A DNA stretch of 64,000 bases from JBBREP01 sp963716525 (GCA_963716525.1 OY970315.1:3162001-3226000); one strand, 5' to 3'. Positions 43,082-52,454 are shown, counted from the stretch's first letter. Translations and numbers: made by a program. The notes: generated by a model from the sequence alone, not told the origin.

Positions 43082-44245
43082 ATGTTGCGGTTCCTGACCG
43101 CGGGTGAGTCGCACGGCCCCGCGCTCGTCGTCACGCTGGAGGGGCTTCCCGCGGGCCTGCCCCTCCTGCTCGACGATGTCGCCGACGAGCTCGCGCGCCG
43201 CCGCCTCGGCTACGGCCGTGGGCCCCGCATGCGGTTCGAGGCCGACGAGATCGAGTTCGTCGGCGGTGTGCGCCACGGCCGCACGATCGGCTCGCCGGTG
43301 GCCGTGCTGATCCACAACTCGGAGTGGAAGACCGGCAAGTGGGCCGACGAGATGAGCGCCGCGCCGGGCGAGACGGCGACGCCGCTCACCCAACCGCGGC
43401 CCGGTCATGCCGATCTTGCCGGCATGCAGAAGTACGGCTTCAACGACGCGCGTGACGTGCTCGAGCGGGCGTCGGCGCGCGAGACCGCGGCCCGCGTCGC
43501 CGCGGGCGCGATCGCCAAACGGCTGCTGTCGCATCTCGACATGAGCGTGCTCTCCCACGTCGTGCGGCTCGGCGCTGCCGCGGTGCGCGACGACACGCCC
43601 CGGCCCAAACCGGCCGACCTCGAACGCATCGACGCGTCGCAGGTTCGCTGCTTCGACGAGTCGGTGGAGGCGGCCATGGTCACCGAGATCGAAGCCGCGG
43701 CGCGCGAGGGCGACAGTCTCGGCGGGGTCGTCGAGGTGCTCGCGTACGGATGCCCGCCCGGTCTCGGCTCGCACGTGCACTGGGATCGCCGCCTCGACTC
43801 GCGGCTCGCGGGTGCGCTGATGAGCATCCAGGCGATGAAGGGCGTCGAGATCGGCGAAGGCTTCGCCGTCGCTGGCGTGCGCGGCTCGCAGGCCCACGAC
43901 GCGATCCACTGGGACGACGAGCAGGGGTACGTGCGCGCGTCGTCGCGGGCCGGTGGTATCGAGGGCGGCATGAGCACGGGCGAGGTGATCGCGGCGCGGG
44001 TCGCGATGAAGCCGCTCGCCACGCTCAACCGGCCCGTCCTCGCGACGGTCGACGTGGTCACGAAGGAGGAGACCGTCTCGTTCAAGGAACGCACCGACGT
44101 GACGGCCGTGCCCGCGGCCGGTGTCGTGTGCGAAACCATGACCGCGCTGGTGCTGGCCGGCGAGGTGCTGCGCAAGTTCGGCGGCGACTCGCTCACGGAG
44201 CTGGCGCGCAATCACCGTTCCTACGTCGACTCGTTGCGGGGCTGA
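43082..44245 (+). CDS. aroC: Chorismate synthase
   Basis: Flavin-dependent conversion of EPSP to chorismate; 387 aa. FLTAGESHGPALVVTLEGLPAG (residues 4-25), RRRLGYGRGPRMRFEADEIEFVGGVRHGRT, RPGHADLAGMQKYGFNDARDVLERASARETAARVA, and C-terminal SRAGGIEGGMSTGEVIAARVAMKP are family signatures. First of the shikimate block aroC-aroK-aroB-aroQ; aroK follows after 4 nt. Confidence 0.97.
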   Translation: MLRFLTAGESHGPALVVTLEGLPAGLPLLLDDVADELARRRLGYGRGPRMRFEADEIEFVGGVRHGRTIGSPVAVLIHNSEWKTGKWADEMSAAPGETATPLTQPRPGHADLAGMQKYGFNDARDVLERASARETAARVAAGAIAKRLLSHLDMSVLSHVVRLGAAAVRDDTPRPKPADLERIDASQVRCFDESVEAAMVTEIEAAAREGDSLGGVVEVLAYGCPPGLGSHVHWDRRLDSRLAGALMSIQAMKGVEIGEGFAVAGVRGSQAHDAIHWDDEQGYVRASSRAGGIEGGMSTGEVIAARVAMKPLATLNRPVLATVDVVTKEETVSFKERTDVTAVPAAGVVCETMTALVLAGEVLRKFGGDSLTELARNHRSYVDSLRG

Positions 44246-44249
44246 GGCG

Positions 44250-44789
44250 GTGCCCATGCCTCGCGCACCGCACCTCGTGCTCATCGGCCTCATGGGCGCG
44301 GGCAAGACCACCGTCGGGGCGCAGTGCGCGCAGCGCCTCGGGCGCGAGGTCGTCGACACCGACGCGCTCGTCGAGCTGACCGCGGGCATGCCAGTGTCCG
44401 AGATCTTCGCCGAGCACGGCGAAGCCGCCTTTCGCGCCATGGAGCGCGCCGCGGTCGCCGATGTCGTGGCATCACCGGACGCGCTCGTGATCTCCTGCGG
44501 GGGCGGCGCGGTCACCGACGCCGCGAACCGCGCCGCGCTCGGCCGCGGGTGTGTCGTCGTGTGGCTCGACGGCCCGAGCGACGTGCTCGCAGCACGCGTT
44601 GCGGGCGACGACGGCCGGCCGCTCCTCGCGTCGGGTGATCGCGTCGCGACGCTCGACCGGCTCGCGCGCACCCGGGCCGATGCGTACGCCGCGTGTGCCG
44701 ATGCCCGTGTCGACACCGCGGCGCGCACGCCCGCCGAGGTGGCCGAGGCAGTGCTCGCGATCTACGAGGAGCGCCGCGGTGGCGCGTAG
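44250..44789 (+). CDS. aroK: Shikimate kinase
   Basis: Phosphorylates shikimate with ATP; 179 aa. Walker A LIGLMGAGKTTVG (residues 9-21), shikimate-binding DTDALVE and the GGGAV loop (ISCGGGAVTDAANR), LID region GRPLLAS, and VDTAARTP for the adenine site. ATG 44256 is an equally good start. Overlaps the next gene by 11 nt. Confidence 0.94.
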   Translation: MPMPRAPHLVLIGLMGAGKTTVGAQCAQRLGREVVDTDALVELTAGMPVSEIFAEHGEAAFRAMERAAVADVVASPDALVISCGGGAVTDAANRAALGRGCVVVWLDGPSDVLAARVAGDDGRPLLASGDRVATLDRLARTRADAYAACADARVDTAARTPAEVAEAVLAIYEERRGGA

Positions 44790-46971
44790 ACGGAGCGAGC
44801 GCACCACCGCGCGCCGGGTCACGCCCGACGAGCTGCGGCGCGCGCGCTTCGAGGCGTCGCTCGTAGGTTTCGAGCCCACCGCCGTGCGCCGCGCGCTCGT
44901 GCGCGCGGCCGCCACGCTCGAGCGTCTCGAGGGCAATGCCGCCGCGGCGCCCGGCACCGCGCCGATCACCCCGGACGAGCTGCGCGGCATGGACTTTCCC
45001 GAGATGCTGCGCGGCTACAACCGGGACTCGGTGCGTCGCCTCTGTGCCCGCGCCGCGGACACCATCGCCGAGACGGCCACGCCGACGCGTGTGGCCGCGT
45101 TGCTCGAATCGGCGGCGGCCGCCGCCAGCGCCGGGGGCGCGACGTTCGCGCCCGAACCCGGGCCCGAGCCGGCGGCCGAAGCGCAACCGGAACCCGAGCT
45201 GGAACCCGAACCCGAACCCGAACCCGAACCCGAACCCGAACCGGAACCGGAACCGGAGCCCGAACCCGAACCGGAGCCGGTGGCCGAAGCCGAACCCGAG
45301 CCGGAGCCCGAACCCGAAGCGGAGCCGGAGCCGGTGGCCGAACCCGAGCCTGAGCCCGAACCTGAGCCGGTGGCCGAAGTGCGGCCCGAACCGGAGCCCG
45401 ACACCGAACCCGCGGTGGCGGCGGTTCCCGACCCGCCGGCGCGGCCGGCGCACCGGCGCGGCGCGCTCATCGGGTCGGGCGCGCGCCGAGTTGCGGTGCC
45501 CGCCGACGCCGACGCCGACGCTGACGACGCCGACGTTGACGACGCCGACGCCGCACCGGAAGCCGTCCCCGAACCGGAGCCGGAAGTCCCTGCCCCCGCC
45601 CCGCCCGCACCCGCCGCGGCGCGCCGGCGGCTGCGCATCGCCTCGGAGCCGGCGGCGCGCCTTGTCCCACCCGCGCACCGACGCGACGAGCGAGGCGCAC
45701 CCCCACCGGCACCGGCGCCGCCTCCGTACCAGCGGCCCGTCGTGCTCGCACCCCCCGTGGCCGAACCGGCGCCCACGGTGTACGAGCTGCCGGCCCCGGT
45801 GCCGCTCGCGCCGTCGCGACCGCGCAACCCGTCGCCGGCGCGCGCGGACGCGCCGCCGCCCAACGCCGAGACGCGCACCGACGGCGCACGCGACACCGTC
45901 CGCGTCGCCCTCGGCGGCCGCAGCTACCACGTGGTCGTCGGCGCGGGCGCCACGAGCATCGTGGCCCACACGCTCGTCACGCACGACGCGCAGCGGTGCG
46001 CGGTGATCACCCAGGCGCCGGTGGCCGCGCATGCCGCCGCGGTGGCCGAAGCGATCGACCGCGCGTTCGTGCCCACGTGCGTGATCGAGATGGACGACGG
46101 CGAGGCGGCCAAGACGCTCGCGTCCGTCGACGCCCTCTGCCGGAAGATGGCCGGCTTCGGATTGCTGCGCGGCGATGCGGTGGTGGCCGTGGGCGGAGGA
46201 GTGGTCGGCGACACCGCGGGCTTCGCGGCGTCGGTCTACTACCGGGGCATCGCCGTGGTGCACGTGCCGACGACGCTCCTCGCGATGGTCGACTCCGCGA
46301 TCGGCGGGAAGACCGCGGTGAACCTGCCGCAGGGCAAGAACCTCGTGGGCGCGTTCCATCAGCCGCTCGGCGTGTTCGCCGACCCCGCGCTGCTCGAAAC
46401 CCTGCCCGAGCGCGAGTACCGCTGCGGTCTCGGCGAGCTCGCGAAGTATGCGCTCATGGGCGACGCGGCGCTGCAGGAGATCCTCGAGCACCGGAGCGAG
46501 GCGCTCCTCGCACGCGACCCCGATGTGCTGCGCGCCACGATCACCCGCGCCGCCGCTGTGAAGGCCCGCTATGTGAGCGCCGACGAGCTCGAACGCACGG
46601 GCCTGCGCGAGCACCTCAACTACGGGCACACGCTCGGGCACGCGATCGAGACAGTGGGCGAGCATGCGCTCGCGCACGGCGAGGCGGTCGCGGTCGGTCT
46701 CGTGTTCGCGGGTGCGCTCGCCGCGGCGATGGAGCGGATCTCGCCGCTGGAGGCCGCCGCGGACGAGCGGCTCGTCGCGAGCCTGGGGCTTCCCACGGCC
46801 GCACCCGCGGGTCTGCGCCGTGACGAGCTGATCGCGGTGATGCGGCGCGACAAGAAGTCGGCCGGCGGCCTGCGCTTGGTGTTGCAGGGTTCTCGTGGCC
46901 TGGAACGGGTCGACGACCCGCCCCCGCACGCCCTCGACGCCGCCTTCGCAGCCGTCGGCGTGCTCGCGTAG
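44779..46971 (+). CDS. aroB: 3-dehydroquinate synthase with long N-terminal DivIVA-like/EP-repeat extension
   Basis: 730 aa, about twice the usual 340-370. The C-terminal 360 residues are a complete AroB: VRVALGGRSYHVVVGAGA, GGGVVGDTAGFAASVYYRGIAVVHVPTTLLAMVDSAIGGKTAVN, GLGELAKYALMGD, and the metal His in LNYGHTLGHAIE. The N-terminal 370 residues are one open frame with it: two repeats resembling the DivIVA N-terminal motif (TPDELRRARFEASLVGFEPTAVRRAL and TPDELRGMDFPEMLRGYNRDSVRRL), then a Glu-Pro repeat tract and an Ala/Pro/Arg-rich linker. No ATG, GTG or TTG fits an AroB start near 45885. A true fusion is likely; a lost stop between two genes is the alternative. Confidence 0.88.
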   Translation: MARRRSERTTARRVTPDELRRARFEASLVGFEPTAVRRALVRAAATLERLEGNAAAAPGTAPITPDELRGMDFPEMLRGYNRDSVRRLCARAADTIAETATPTRVAALLESAAAAASAGGATFAPEPGPEPAAEAQPEPELEPEPEPEPEPEPEPEPEPEPEPEPEPVAEAEPEPEPEPEAEPEPVAEPEPEPEPEPVAEVRPEPEPDTEPAVAAVPDPPARPAHRRGALIGSGARRVAVPADADADADDADVDDADAAPEAVPEPEPEVPAPAPPAPAAARRRLRIASEPAARLVPPAHRRDERGAPPPAPAPPPYQRPVVLAPPVAEPAPTVYELPAPVPLAPSRPRNPSPARADAPPPNAETRTDGARDTVRVALGGRSYHVVVGAGATSIVAHTLVTHDAQRCAVITQAPVAAHAAAVAEAIDRAFVPTCVIEMDDGEAAKTLASVDALCRKMAGFGLLRGDAVVAVGGGVVGDTAGFAASVYYRGIAVVHVPTTLLAMVDSAIGGKTAVNLPQGKNLVGAFHQPLGVFADPALLETLPEREYRCGLGELAKYALMGDAALQEILEHRSEALLARDPDVLRATITRAAAVKARYVSADELERTGLREHLNYGHTLGHAIETVGEHALAHGEAVAVGLVFAGALAAAMERISPLEAAADERLVASLGLPTAAPAGLRRDELIAVMRRDKKSAGGLRLVLQGSRGLERVDDPPPHALDAAFAAVGVLA
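45154..45415 (+). repeat. Low-complexity Glu-Pro repeat tract
   Basis: Runs of GAACCC/GAGCCG hexamers inside the aroB extension code for (EP)n broken by VAEAEP spacers. Such tracts expand and contract easily and form stiff, extended polypeptide linkers. Confidence 0.85.
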
Positions 46972-46987
46972 ACGCGAGGATGGTGCG

Positions 46988-47436
46988 ATGGCGACGATCC
47001 TGCTCCTGTCGGGGCCGAACCTGAACCTCCTCGGCGACCGCGAACCGGAGATCTACGGCACGACCACGCTCGCCGACCTGGTCACCGCGGCCACCAAGCG
47101 CGGGCCGACTTCGGGCACGAGATCGAGCACGTGCAGTCGAGCGGCGAAGCCGGATTGATCGACGCGATCCACGGCGCGCGCGGGCGCTGCGCCGCGATCG
47201 TGATCAACCCCGGCGCGCTCACGCACTACGCGCGCAGCGTTGCCGACGCGCTCGCCGCGTTCGACGGGCCGATCGTGGAGCTGCACTTGTCCAACACCCA
47301 CCGGCGGGAACGGTGGCGCCACACGTCGGTGGTGTCGCCGGTCGCCACGGGCGTGATCGCCGGGTTCGGTGCCGAAGGGTACGACCTGGCGATCCGCGCC
47401 GCGAGCCGCCTCATCGAGCAGCGAGGTGCCGAATGA
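46988..47436 (+). CDS. aroQ: Type II 3-dehydroquinate dehydratase, frame-broken
   Basis: Dehydrates 3-dehydroquinate; about 149 aa. LLLSGPNLNLLGDREPEIYGTTTLADL (residues 5-31, catalytic Tyr) is in the first frame. After a lost G in the run at 47101-47105, the second frame gives DFGHEIEHVQSSGEAGLIDAI, VINPGALTHYARSVADAL, VELHLSNTHRRERWRHTSVVSPVATGVIAGFGAEGY (catalytic His). Both halves are fully conserved, so an indel error is likely. The stop overlaps the pepP start (ATGA). Confidence 0.92.
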
Positions 47437-48584
47437 CCAGCACAGAGGCGGCCTTTCCCGTCGACGCCGACGCGCTGGCACCGTTGCAGATCGCCACGCG
47501 CCTGCCGGCGCTGCGCGCCCGGCTGGGCGCCGAGGACCTCGACGCCCTGCTCGTCACCCGGCTCCCCAACGTGCGCTACCTCACGGGCTTCACCGGCAGT
47601 GCCGGCATGCTGCTCGTCGGCGCGCGCACGGCGGTGTTCCTCACCGACGGCCGCTACGGCGAGCAGTCGCACGAGCAGCTCGGCGCCGCCGGCGTCGACG
47701 CCACGATCGAGATCCGCACGGTGGCCTCCGAGCAGCTCGACACGATCGCGCACGCACTCGCCGACACCGGCGTGCAGCGTCTCGGTCTCGAGGCCCACGG
47801 CGTCACCTGGGCCCAGCAGCGGCAGTTCTCGGCCCGGTTCACCGGTGCGGTGCCAGCACTCGACATCGTGCCCGCGGGCACGCTGGTGGAGGAGCAGCGG
47901 CGCGTGAAGGACCGCGGCGAGATCGACCGCATCCGCGCCGCGTGCGCGGTCGCCGACGACGCGTTCATGGCGATCGTGTCGCGCCTCGGATCGGGGATCA
48001 CCGAGCGTGAGTTCGCGCTCGCGCTCGAGTTCGCGATGCGCGAGCGTGGCGCGAGCGGCAACAGCTTCGACCCGATCATCGCGTCGGGTCCGAACGGTGC
48101 CAAGCCACACGCACGGCCCACGAACCGGGTGATCGGTCGCAACGAGCTCGTGGTGTGCGACTTCGGTTGTGTCGTCGACGGCTATTGCTCCGACATGACC
48201 CGCACGGTGAGCGTCGGTGATCCCGGTCCCGACGCGCGCCATCTGTACGACGTCGTCCTCGACGCGCAGCAGTCGGGCCGGGCGCTGGTCCGCGAGGGCG
48301 CCGCGCTCGCGGCGATCGATGCCGCCTGCCGCGACGTGATCAGCCGCGCCGGATGGGGCGAGCTGTTCTCGCACGGAACCGGCCACGGTGTCGGCATCGA
48401 GATCCACGAGGACCCGCGAGTGGCCCGTACTGCCTCTGGTAGCCTTGTGGCGCACGACGTCGTGACCGTCGAGCCTGGCGTCTACCTTGCCGGTGTGGGC
48501 GGAGTCCGCATCGAGGACACCGTCGTGGTCGGCGCCGAGGGCGCGGAGGCCCTTACCCGAACGCCCAAGGATCTCGTGTTGTGA
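47433..48584 (+). CDS. pepP: Xaa-Pro aminopeptidase/M24 family metallopeptidase
   Basis: 383 aa. N-terminal creatinase-type domain (LDALLVTRLPNVRYLTGFTGSAGMLLV) and C-terminal pita-bread domain with the five metal ligands: CDFGCVVDGYCSDMTRTVSVG (two Asp), HGTGHGVGIEIHEDPRV (His), VTVEPGVYLAGVGGVRIEDTVVV (two Glu). In Gram-positive genomes this gene typically precedes efp, as here (18-nt gap). Confidence 0.92.
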   Translation: MTSTEAAFPVDADALAPLQIATRLPALRARLGAEDLDALLVTRLPNVRYLTGFTGSAGMLLVGARTAVFLTDGRYGEQSHEQLGAAGVDATIEIRTVASEQLDTIAHALADTGVQRLGLEAHGVTWAQQRQFSARFTGAVPALDIVPAGTLVEEQRRVKDRGEIDRIRAACAVADDAFMAIVSRLGSGITEREFALALEFAMRERGASGNSFDPIIASGPNGAKPHARPTNRVIGRNELVVCDFGCVVDGYCSDMTRTVSVGDPGPDARHLYDVVLDAQQSGRALVREGAALAAIDAACRDVISRAGWGELFSHGTGHGVGIEIHEDPRVARTASGSLVAHDVVTVEPGVYLAGVGGVRIEDTVVVGAEGAEALTRTPKDLVL

Positions 48585-48602
48585 GCCGATGGTGAACACC
48601 CT

Positions 48603-49163
48603 GTGAGCATTTCGACCAACGAGTTGAAGAACGGCATGACGCTCAACCTGCCCGAGGGTCTCATGACCGTGGTGGAGTTCCAGCACGTGAAGCCGGGCAA
48701 GGGCGGCGCCTTCGTGCGCACGAAGTTGAAGAACGCGCGCACGGGCGCGGTGCTCGACCGCACGTTCCGAGCCGACGAGAAGGTCGGTTTTGCGCAGATC
48801 GACAAGCGCGAGATGCAGTGCCTCTACCGCGACGGCGACAACGTCGTGTTCATGGACAACGAGACCTACGACCAGATCAGTGTCCCCAACGCGACGCTCG
48901 GCGACGCGGCGAACTTCCTCGTCGACGGCGACACCGTCGTGCTGCCGATGTACAGCGACGAGATCATCGGCGTCGAGCTCCCCGCCGCGGTCGAGCTCAC
49001 GATCGTCGACACCGAGCCGGGCGTCCAGGGCGACCGCGTGAGCGGCGCGCGCAAGCCGGCGCGCCTCGAGACCGGGCTCGTCGTGCAGGTGCCGCTGTTC
49101 GTCGAGAACGGCGAACGGATCAAGGTCGACACCCGCACCGGCGAGTACCTCAGCCGCGCCTGA
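48603..49163 (+). CDS. efp: Translation elongation factor P
   Basis: 186 aa, three beta-barrel domains. Relieves ribosome stalling at polyproline. The loop with the modifiable residue reads HVKPGKGGAFVRTKLKN (Lys near 34), FRADEKVGFAQIDKREMQCLYRDGDNVVFMD follows, and the C-terminal signature KVDTRTGEYLSR is present. Relevant here because aroB and pilM-pilN contain Pro-rich or EP-repeat tracts. GTG 48603 chosen. Confidence 0.96.
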   Translation: MSISTNELKNGMTLNLPEGLMTVVEFQHVKPGKGGAFVRTKLKNARTGAVLDRTFRADEKVGFAQIDKREMQCLYRDGDNVVFMDNETYDQISVPNATLGDAANFLVDGDTVVLPMYSDEIIGVELPAAVELTIVDTEPGVQGDRVSGARKPARLETGLVVQVPLFVENGERIKVDTRTGEYLSRA

Positions 49164-49173
49164 GGCGGCACTG

Positions 49174-49596
49174 ATGGTTGCGGCCACACGCCGGGAAGCC
49201 CGCGAACGGGCCCTCAGCCTCGAATACGAGCGCGAGACGCGCGGCATCGGCATCGAGGAGCTCCTCGGCGCATTGCCGGTGCGCCCCGACGCGTACGCCG
49301 AGCAGCTCGCCCGCGGCGTCGAGCAGCACCGCGACGAGATCGACGCACTGCTCGCGCACCATGCCACGCACTGGACGGTCGACCGCATGCCTGCGATCGA
49401 CCGCGCGGTGCTGCGGATCGCAACATACGAGCTGCTCTGCGAACCCCACGTGGCGAGTGCCGTCGTGATCAACGAGGCGGTCGACCTCGCGAAGCAGTAC
49501 TCCACGAAGGACTCGGGACGCTTCGTGAACGGTCTGCTCGCGAAGATCGCCGAGACGGTGCGCGCGCCCGTGAGCCCGGCGTTGAACGACTCATGA
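49174..49596 (+). CDS. nusB: Transcription antitermination factor NusB
   Basis: 140 aa all-helical protein that binds boxA RNA with NusE during rRNA transcription. TRREARERALSLEYERE at the N-terminus, WTVDRMPAIDRAVLRIATYELL, and VINEAVDLAKQYSTKDSGRFVNGLLAKI are diagnostic. Follows efp by 10 nt as in other actinobacteria; its stop overlaps clpS by 4 nt. Confidence 0.95.
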   Translation: MVAATRREARERALSLEYERETRGIGIEELLGALPVRPDAYAEQLARGVEQHRDEIDALLAHHATHWTVDRMPAIDRAVLRIATYELLCEPHVASAVVINEAVDLAKQYSTKDSGRFVNGLLAKIAETVRAPVSPALNDS

Positions 49597-49898
49597 GCGT
49601 GCCGGCCGCACCCGACCTCGTGCGCCCCGACATCGACGAGGATCTCGACGAGGTCGTCGACACCGAGATGCCGTGGGTCGTGATCGTCTGGAACGATCCA
49701 GTCAATCTCATGAGCTACGTCACCTTCGTGTTGCAGAAGCTGTTCGGCTACTCGCGCGCCAAGGCCGAGAAGCTGATGATGCAGGTGCACACCGAGGGCA
49801 GGGCCGTCGTGTCCAACGGCACGCGCGCCGAGGCCGAAGGCGACGTGTCGCGCCTGCACGCGCACGGCTTGTGGGCCACGCTCCAGCAGGATCGCTGA
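49593..49898 (+). CDS. clpS: ClpS adaptor protein
   Basis: 101 aa N-recognin that hands N-degron substrates to the ClpA/ClpC-ClpP protease. PWVVIVWNDPVNLMSYVTFVLQKLFGYS contains the Asn-Asp-x-Val-x3-Met pocket, KAEKLMMQVHTEGRAVV and the conserved Glu/His face follow. A disordered acidic N-terminus precedes the fold. The next gene, DUF2017, is its usual actinobacterial neighbour. Confidence 0.95.
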   Translation: MSVPAAPDLVRPDIDEDLDEVVDTEMPWVVIVWNDPVNLMSYVTFVLQKLFGYSRAKAEKLMMQVHTEGRAVVSNGTRAEAEGDVSRLHAHGLWATLQQDR

Positions 49899-49899
49899 G

Positions 49900-50436
49900 T
49901 TGGCCCGCCGCTACCAGTGGTTCACGCGCCGGCGTGACGGTGTGATCACCGTGCGGCTCCGCCCCGACGAGGCCGCGCTGCTCGTACAGGTGGCCACCGA
50001 GCTGCGCACGTTGCTCGGCGCGGAGCACGAGACGAGCGGCGCGGTGATCGATCGCCTGTTCCCGAAGGCGTACCTCGACCCCACCGAGGAGTCGCGCGAG
50101 CAGGAGTACGCCGCGCTTGTGCACGCCGACCTGCTGCGCAGCCGCCTCGACCGGCTGGCCGCGCTGCTGGAGACGGTCGAGCCGATCACGCGGGAGCGGA
50201 CACCGCAGACGATCCCACTGAGCGACGACGCGGTCCAGGAGTGGATGGGCGTGCTGAACGACGCCCGGCTCGCGCTCGGCGTCGCCGCCGGCGTCACCGA
50301 GGACCTGGAGCCCGACGACGTCGACGACGACGACCCCAGGCGCGTCGGCCTCGAGGTGTATCAGCTGCTCACCTGGTTCTTCGGGGAGCTGGTCGACGTC
50401 GCACTCGGGGCGATACACGAGTCCGGGATCGAATAG
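49900..50436 (+). CDS. DUF2017 family protein
   Basis: 178 aa from TTG 49900, one base after the clpS stop. RRDGVITVRLRPDEAALLVQVATELRTLL, FPKAYLDPTEESREQEYAALVHADLL and ALGVAAGVTED match DUF2017, conserved beside clpS in actinobacteria and of unknown role. No catalytic motif seen. Confidence 0.88.
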   Translation: MARRYQWFTRRRDGVITVRLRPDEAALLVQVATELRTLLGAEHETSGAVIDRLFPKAYLDPTEESREQEYAALVHADLLRSRLDRLAALLETVEPITRERTPQTIPLSDDAVQEWMGVLNDARLALGVAAGVTEDLEPDDVDDDDPRRVGLEVYQLLTWFFGELVDVALGAIHESGIE

Positions 50437-50505
50437 GGGAAGATGTCCTTCACGAGTCGTTCCGGCGCGGCGACCGGAGCAGCGCAGGAGCGACGGAGGA
50501 GCGAG

Positions 50506-51486
50506 ATGCGTGCGCAAGGAGCTCGCAGCGCCGCCGAGGGCAGCGCAATCGAGGACGATGAAGCCGTCGCGCTCGCCGGTGCGCTGGTCGCCGAGGTACG
50601 GCGGGCCGTGCGCGGCAAGGACGACGCGGTGCGGCTCGCGGTCGTGGCCCTGCTCTCCGGTAGCCACCTGCTCGTCGAGGACACGCCCGGCACGGGCAAG
50701 ACGCTGCTCGCGCGCAGCCTCGCGGCGGTGTGCGGCGGCACCTTCCGGCGAGTGCAGTGCACGCCCGACCTGTTGCCGTCCGACCTCACGGGAACCACGG
50801 TGTACATGCCGGCGAGCAACGAGTGGCAGTTCCGACCGGGCCCGGTGTTCGCGAACGTGCTCCTCGTCGACGAGCTCAACCGCGCGTCGCCGCGCACGCA
50901 GTCCGCGCTGCTCGAGCCGCTCGAGGAGCATCAGGTGACCGTCGACGGCACCACCCACCGCCTTCCCGAGCCGTTCTGCTGCATCGCCACGCAGAACCCC
51001 TTCGGCTCCGCGGGCACGTTCCCGCTCCCCGAGAGCCAGCTCGATCGCTTCGGGCTCGTGCTCACGCTCGGTGTACCCGACCGCGACGCGGAACGTGAGA
51101 TCCTGCGCGGCACCGGGGGCTCGGACCTGCTGCCGGAGCTGCGCGAGGTGACGACGCCCGACGGCATCCTCGAGGCGATGGCCGCCGTGCACATGGTCTA
51201 CGTCGCCCCCGCGCTCGTGGAGTACGTGCTCGACATCGGTGCCGCGACACGGCGCCAGCCCGGTGTCGCGCTCGGCGCCTCGCCCCGTGCGACGAAGGGC
51301 CTGCTGCACGTCGCACGCGCACACGCGCTCGCGTGCGGCCGCGTCCACTTGTCGCCCGACGACGTGCAGGCGGTCGCGGCTGCGGCACTGGCGCACCGGC
51401 TGACGCTCGACCGCGCCGCGAGCATCGACGAGGGTGCGCAGCTGGTGGCGGACGTGCTCGCGCGCGTTCCCGTGCCCCGCCCGTGA
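50506..51486 (+). CDS. MoxR-family AAA+ ATPase
   Basis: About 326 aa. Walker A LVEDTPGTGKTLLARSLA (near 60), CTPDLLPSDLTGTTVY, Walker B NVLLVDELNRASPRTQSALLEPLEEHQVTVDG, sensor FCCIATQNPFGSAGTFPLPESQLDRF are diagnostic. MoxR ATPases act as chaperone-like activators, typically with DUF58 and transglutaminase-type proteins, which follow here. ATG 50506 is preferred because of GGAGGAG at 50495-50501; ATG 50443 would add 21 residues. The stop overlaps the DUF58 start. Confidence 0.92.
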   Translation: MRAQGARSAAEGSAIEDDEAVALAGALVAEVRRAVRGKDDAVRLAVVALLSGSHLLVEDTPGTGKTLLARSLAAVCGGTFRRVQCTPDLLPSDLTGTTVYMPASNEWQFRPGPVFANVLLVDELNRASPRTQSALLEPLEEHQVTVDGTTHRLPEPFCCIATQNPFGSAGTFPLPESQLDRFGLVLTLGVPDRDAEREILRGTGGSDLLPELREVTTPDGILEAMAAVHMVYVAPALVEYVLDIGAATRRQPGVALGASPRATKGLLHVARAHALACGRVHLSPDDVQAVAAAALAHRLTLDRAASIDEGAQLVADVLARVPVPRP

Positions 51487-52454
51487 ACCGGCACGACATC
51501 GACCTGCCGGTGCCGCCACGACCGACTCGCGCGCTTCCGGCCGGACCGGGCGACTTCACCGCACTGGCCGTGCTCTGGGGCGCGTTCGGTCTGTACGCGC
51601 TGCGCGACGGGTTCGCCGACGACCGCAGCCCGCTGGTGCTGGTGGGGGCCACAGCCTTCGCGGTGATGTTTGTCGGCGTGATCTGGCCGATCGTCGCGCT
51701 GCGCGGCGTGACGGTGTCGGCGCGTGCGCCCGGCGACGCGACCGTTGGCGCCCGCGTACCCGTCGAGCTGGAGGTGAGGGGCCGCGGGCGCGACCTGCGG
51801 CTGCGCCTGCTCGACCCACCGACGCCGTGGACCCGAGCCGATCGCGACACGAACGGCACGGCATACCAGCGGCCGTCGCACCGCGGTGTGTACCGCCGGC
51901 TGCGGATCGAGATCAAGACGAGCGCGCCGCTCGGTGTGTTCACGCGCCGGCGCGTGCTGCATGTCGCGCTGCCGGTCCCGCTCTACGTCGCGCCGCGGGC
52001 GATCACCACCGAGCCGCAACACGTACCGACCGCGCCGATCGCCCTGGAAGGGGTGCCCTCGCATTCGCCGTACACGGCCGTCGACGCGGTGCGCGCCGTG
52101 CGGCCGTTCGTGTCGGGCGACACGGCGCGGTACATCCACTGGCCGTCGACGGCGCGCCGCGGCGAGCTTGTCGTGCGCGACTTCGACCCGCCCGCCGTCA
52201 TGGGCCTCGCGATCCAGGTCGATCTCCGTTCGGCCGACCCCGGCGCGGTCGAGCGGGCCGCGTCGCGCGCCAGGAGCCTGGCCGACGCAGTGGTCGCGGG
52301 TGGCGCGGCGTGCTGCCTGCTCACCTTTGACGGCGCGCCGCGCACCACCCACGTCCAGTCGGCGCGCGACATCGGCCGCGCGCTCGCGGCCGCCGTGCCC
52401 GGTGCGCCGGCCGGGCCACCGGCCGGCTGGACGGTCGAGGTGGTGCGGGCGTGA
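51483..52454 (+). CDS. DUF58 domain-containing protein
   Basis: 323 aa. Two hydrophobic segments near residues 25-75, then a beta-rich region, then the DUF58 signature: AVRPFVSGDTARYIHWPSTARRGELVVRDFDPPA (near 210-245) with a von Willebrand-type fold after it. It partners with MoxR ATPases and transglutaminases in many actinobacteria; precise role unknown. GTG 51483 overlaps the moxR stop, and its TGA overlaps the next GTG. Confidence 0.88.
   Translation: MNRHDIDLPVPPRPTRALPAGPGDFTALAVLWGAFGLYALRDGFADDRSPLVLVGATAFAVMFVGVIWPIVALRGVTVSARAPGDATVGARVPVELEVRGRGRDLRLRLLDPPTPWTRADRDTNGTAYQRPSHRGVYRRLRIEIKTSAPLGVFTRRRVLHVALPVPLYVAPRAITTEPQHVPTAPIALEGVPSHSPYTAVDAVRAVRPFVSGDTARYIHWPSTARRGELVVRDFDPPAVMGLAIQVDLRSADPGAVERAASRARSLADAVVAGGAACCLLTFDGAPRTTHVQSARDIGRALAAAVPGAPAGPPAGWTVEVVRA

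Noticed and set aside
45154..45415. Non-coding satellite or repeat array
   Set aside because: The hexamer runs are in frame with both the N-terminal repeats and AroB and encode Glu-Pro.
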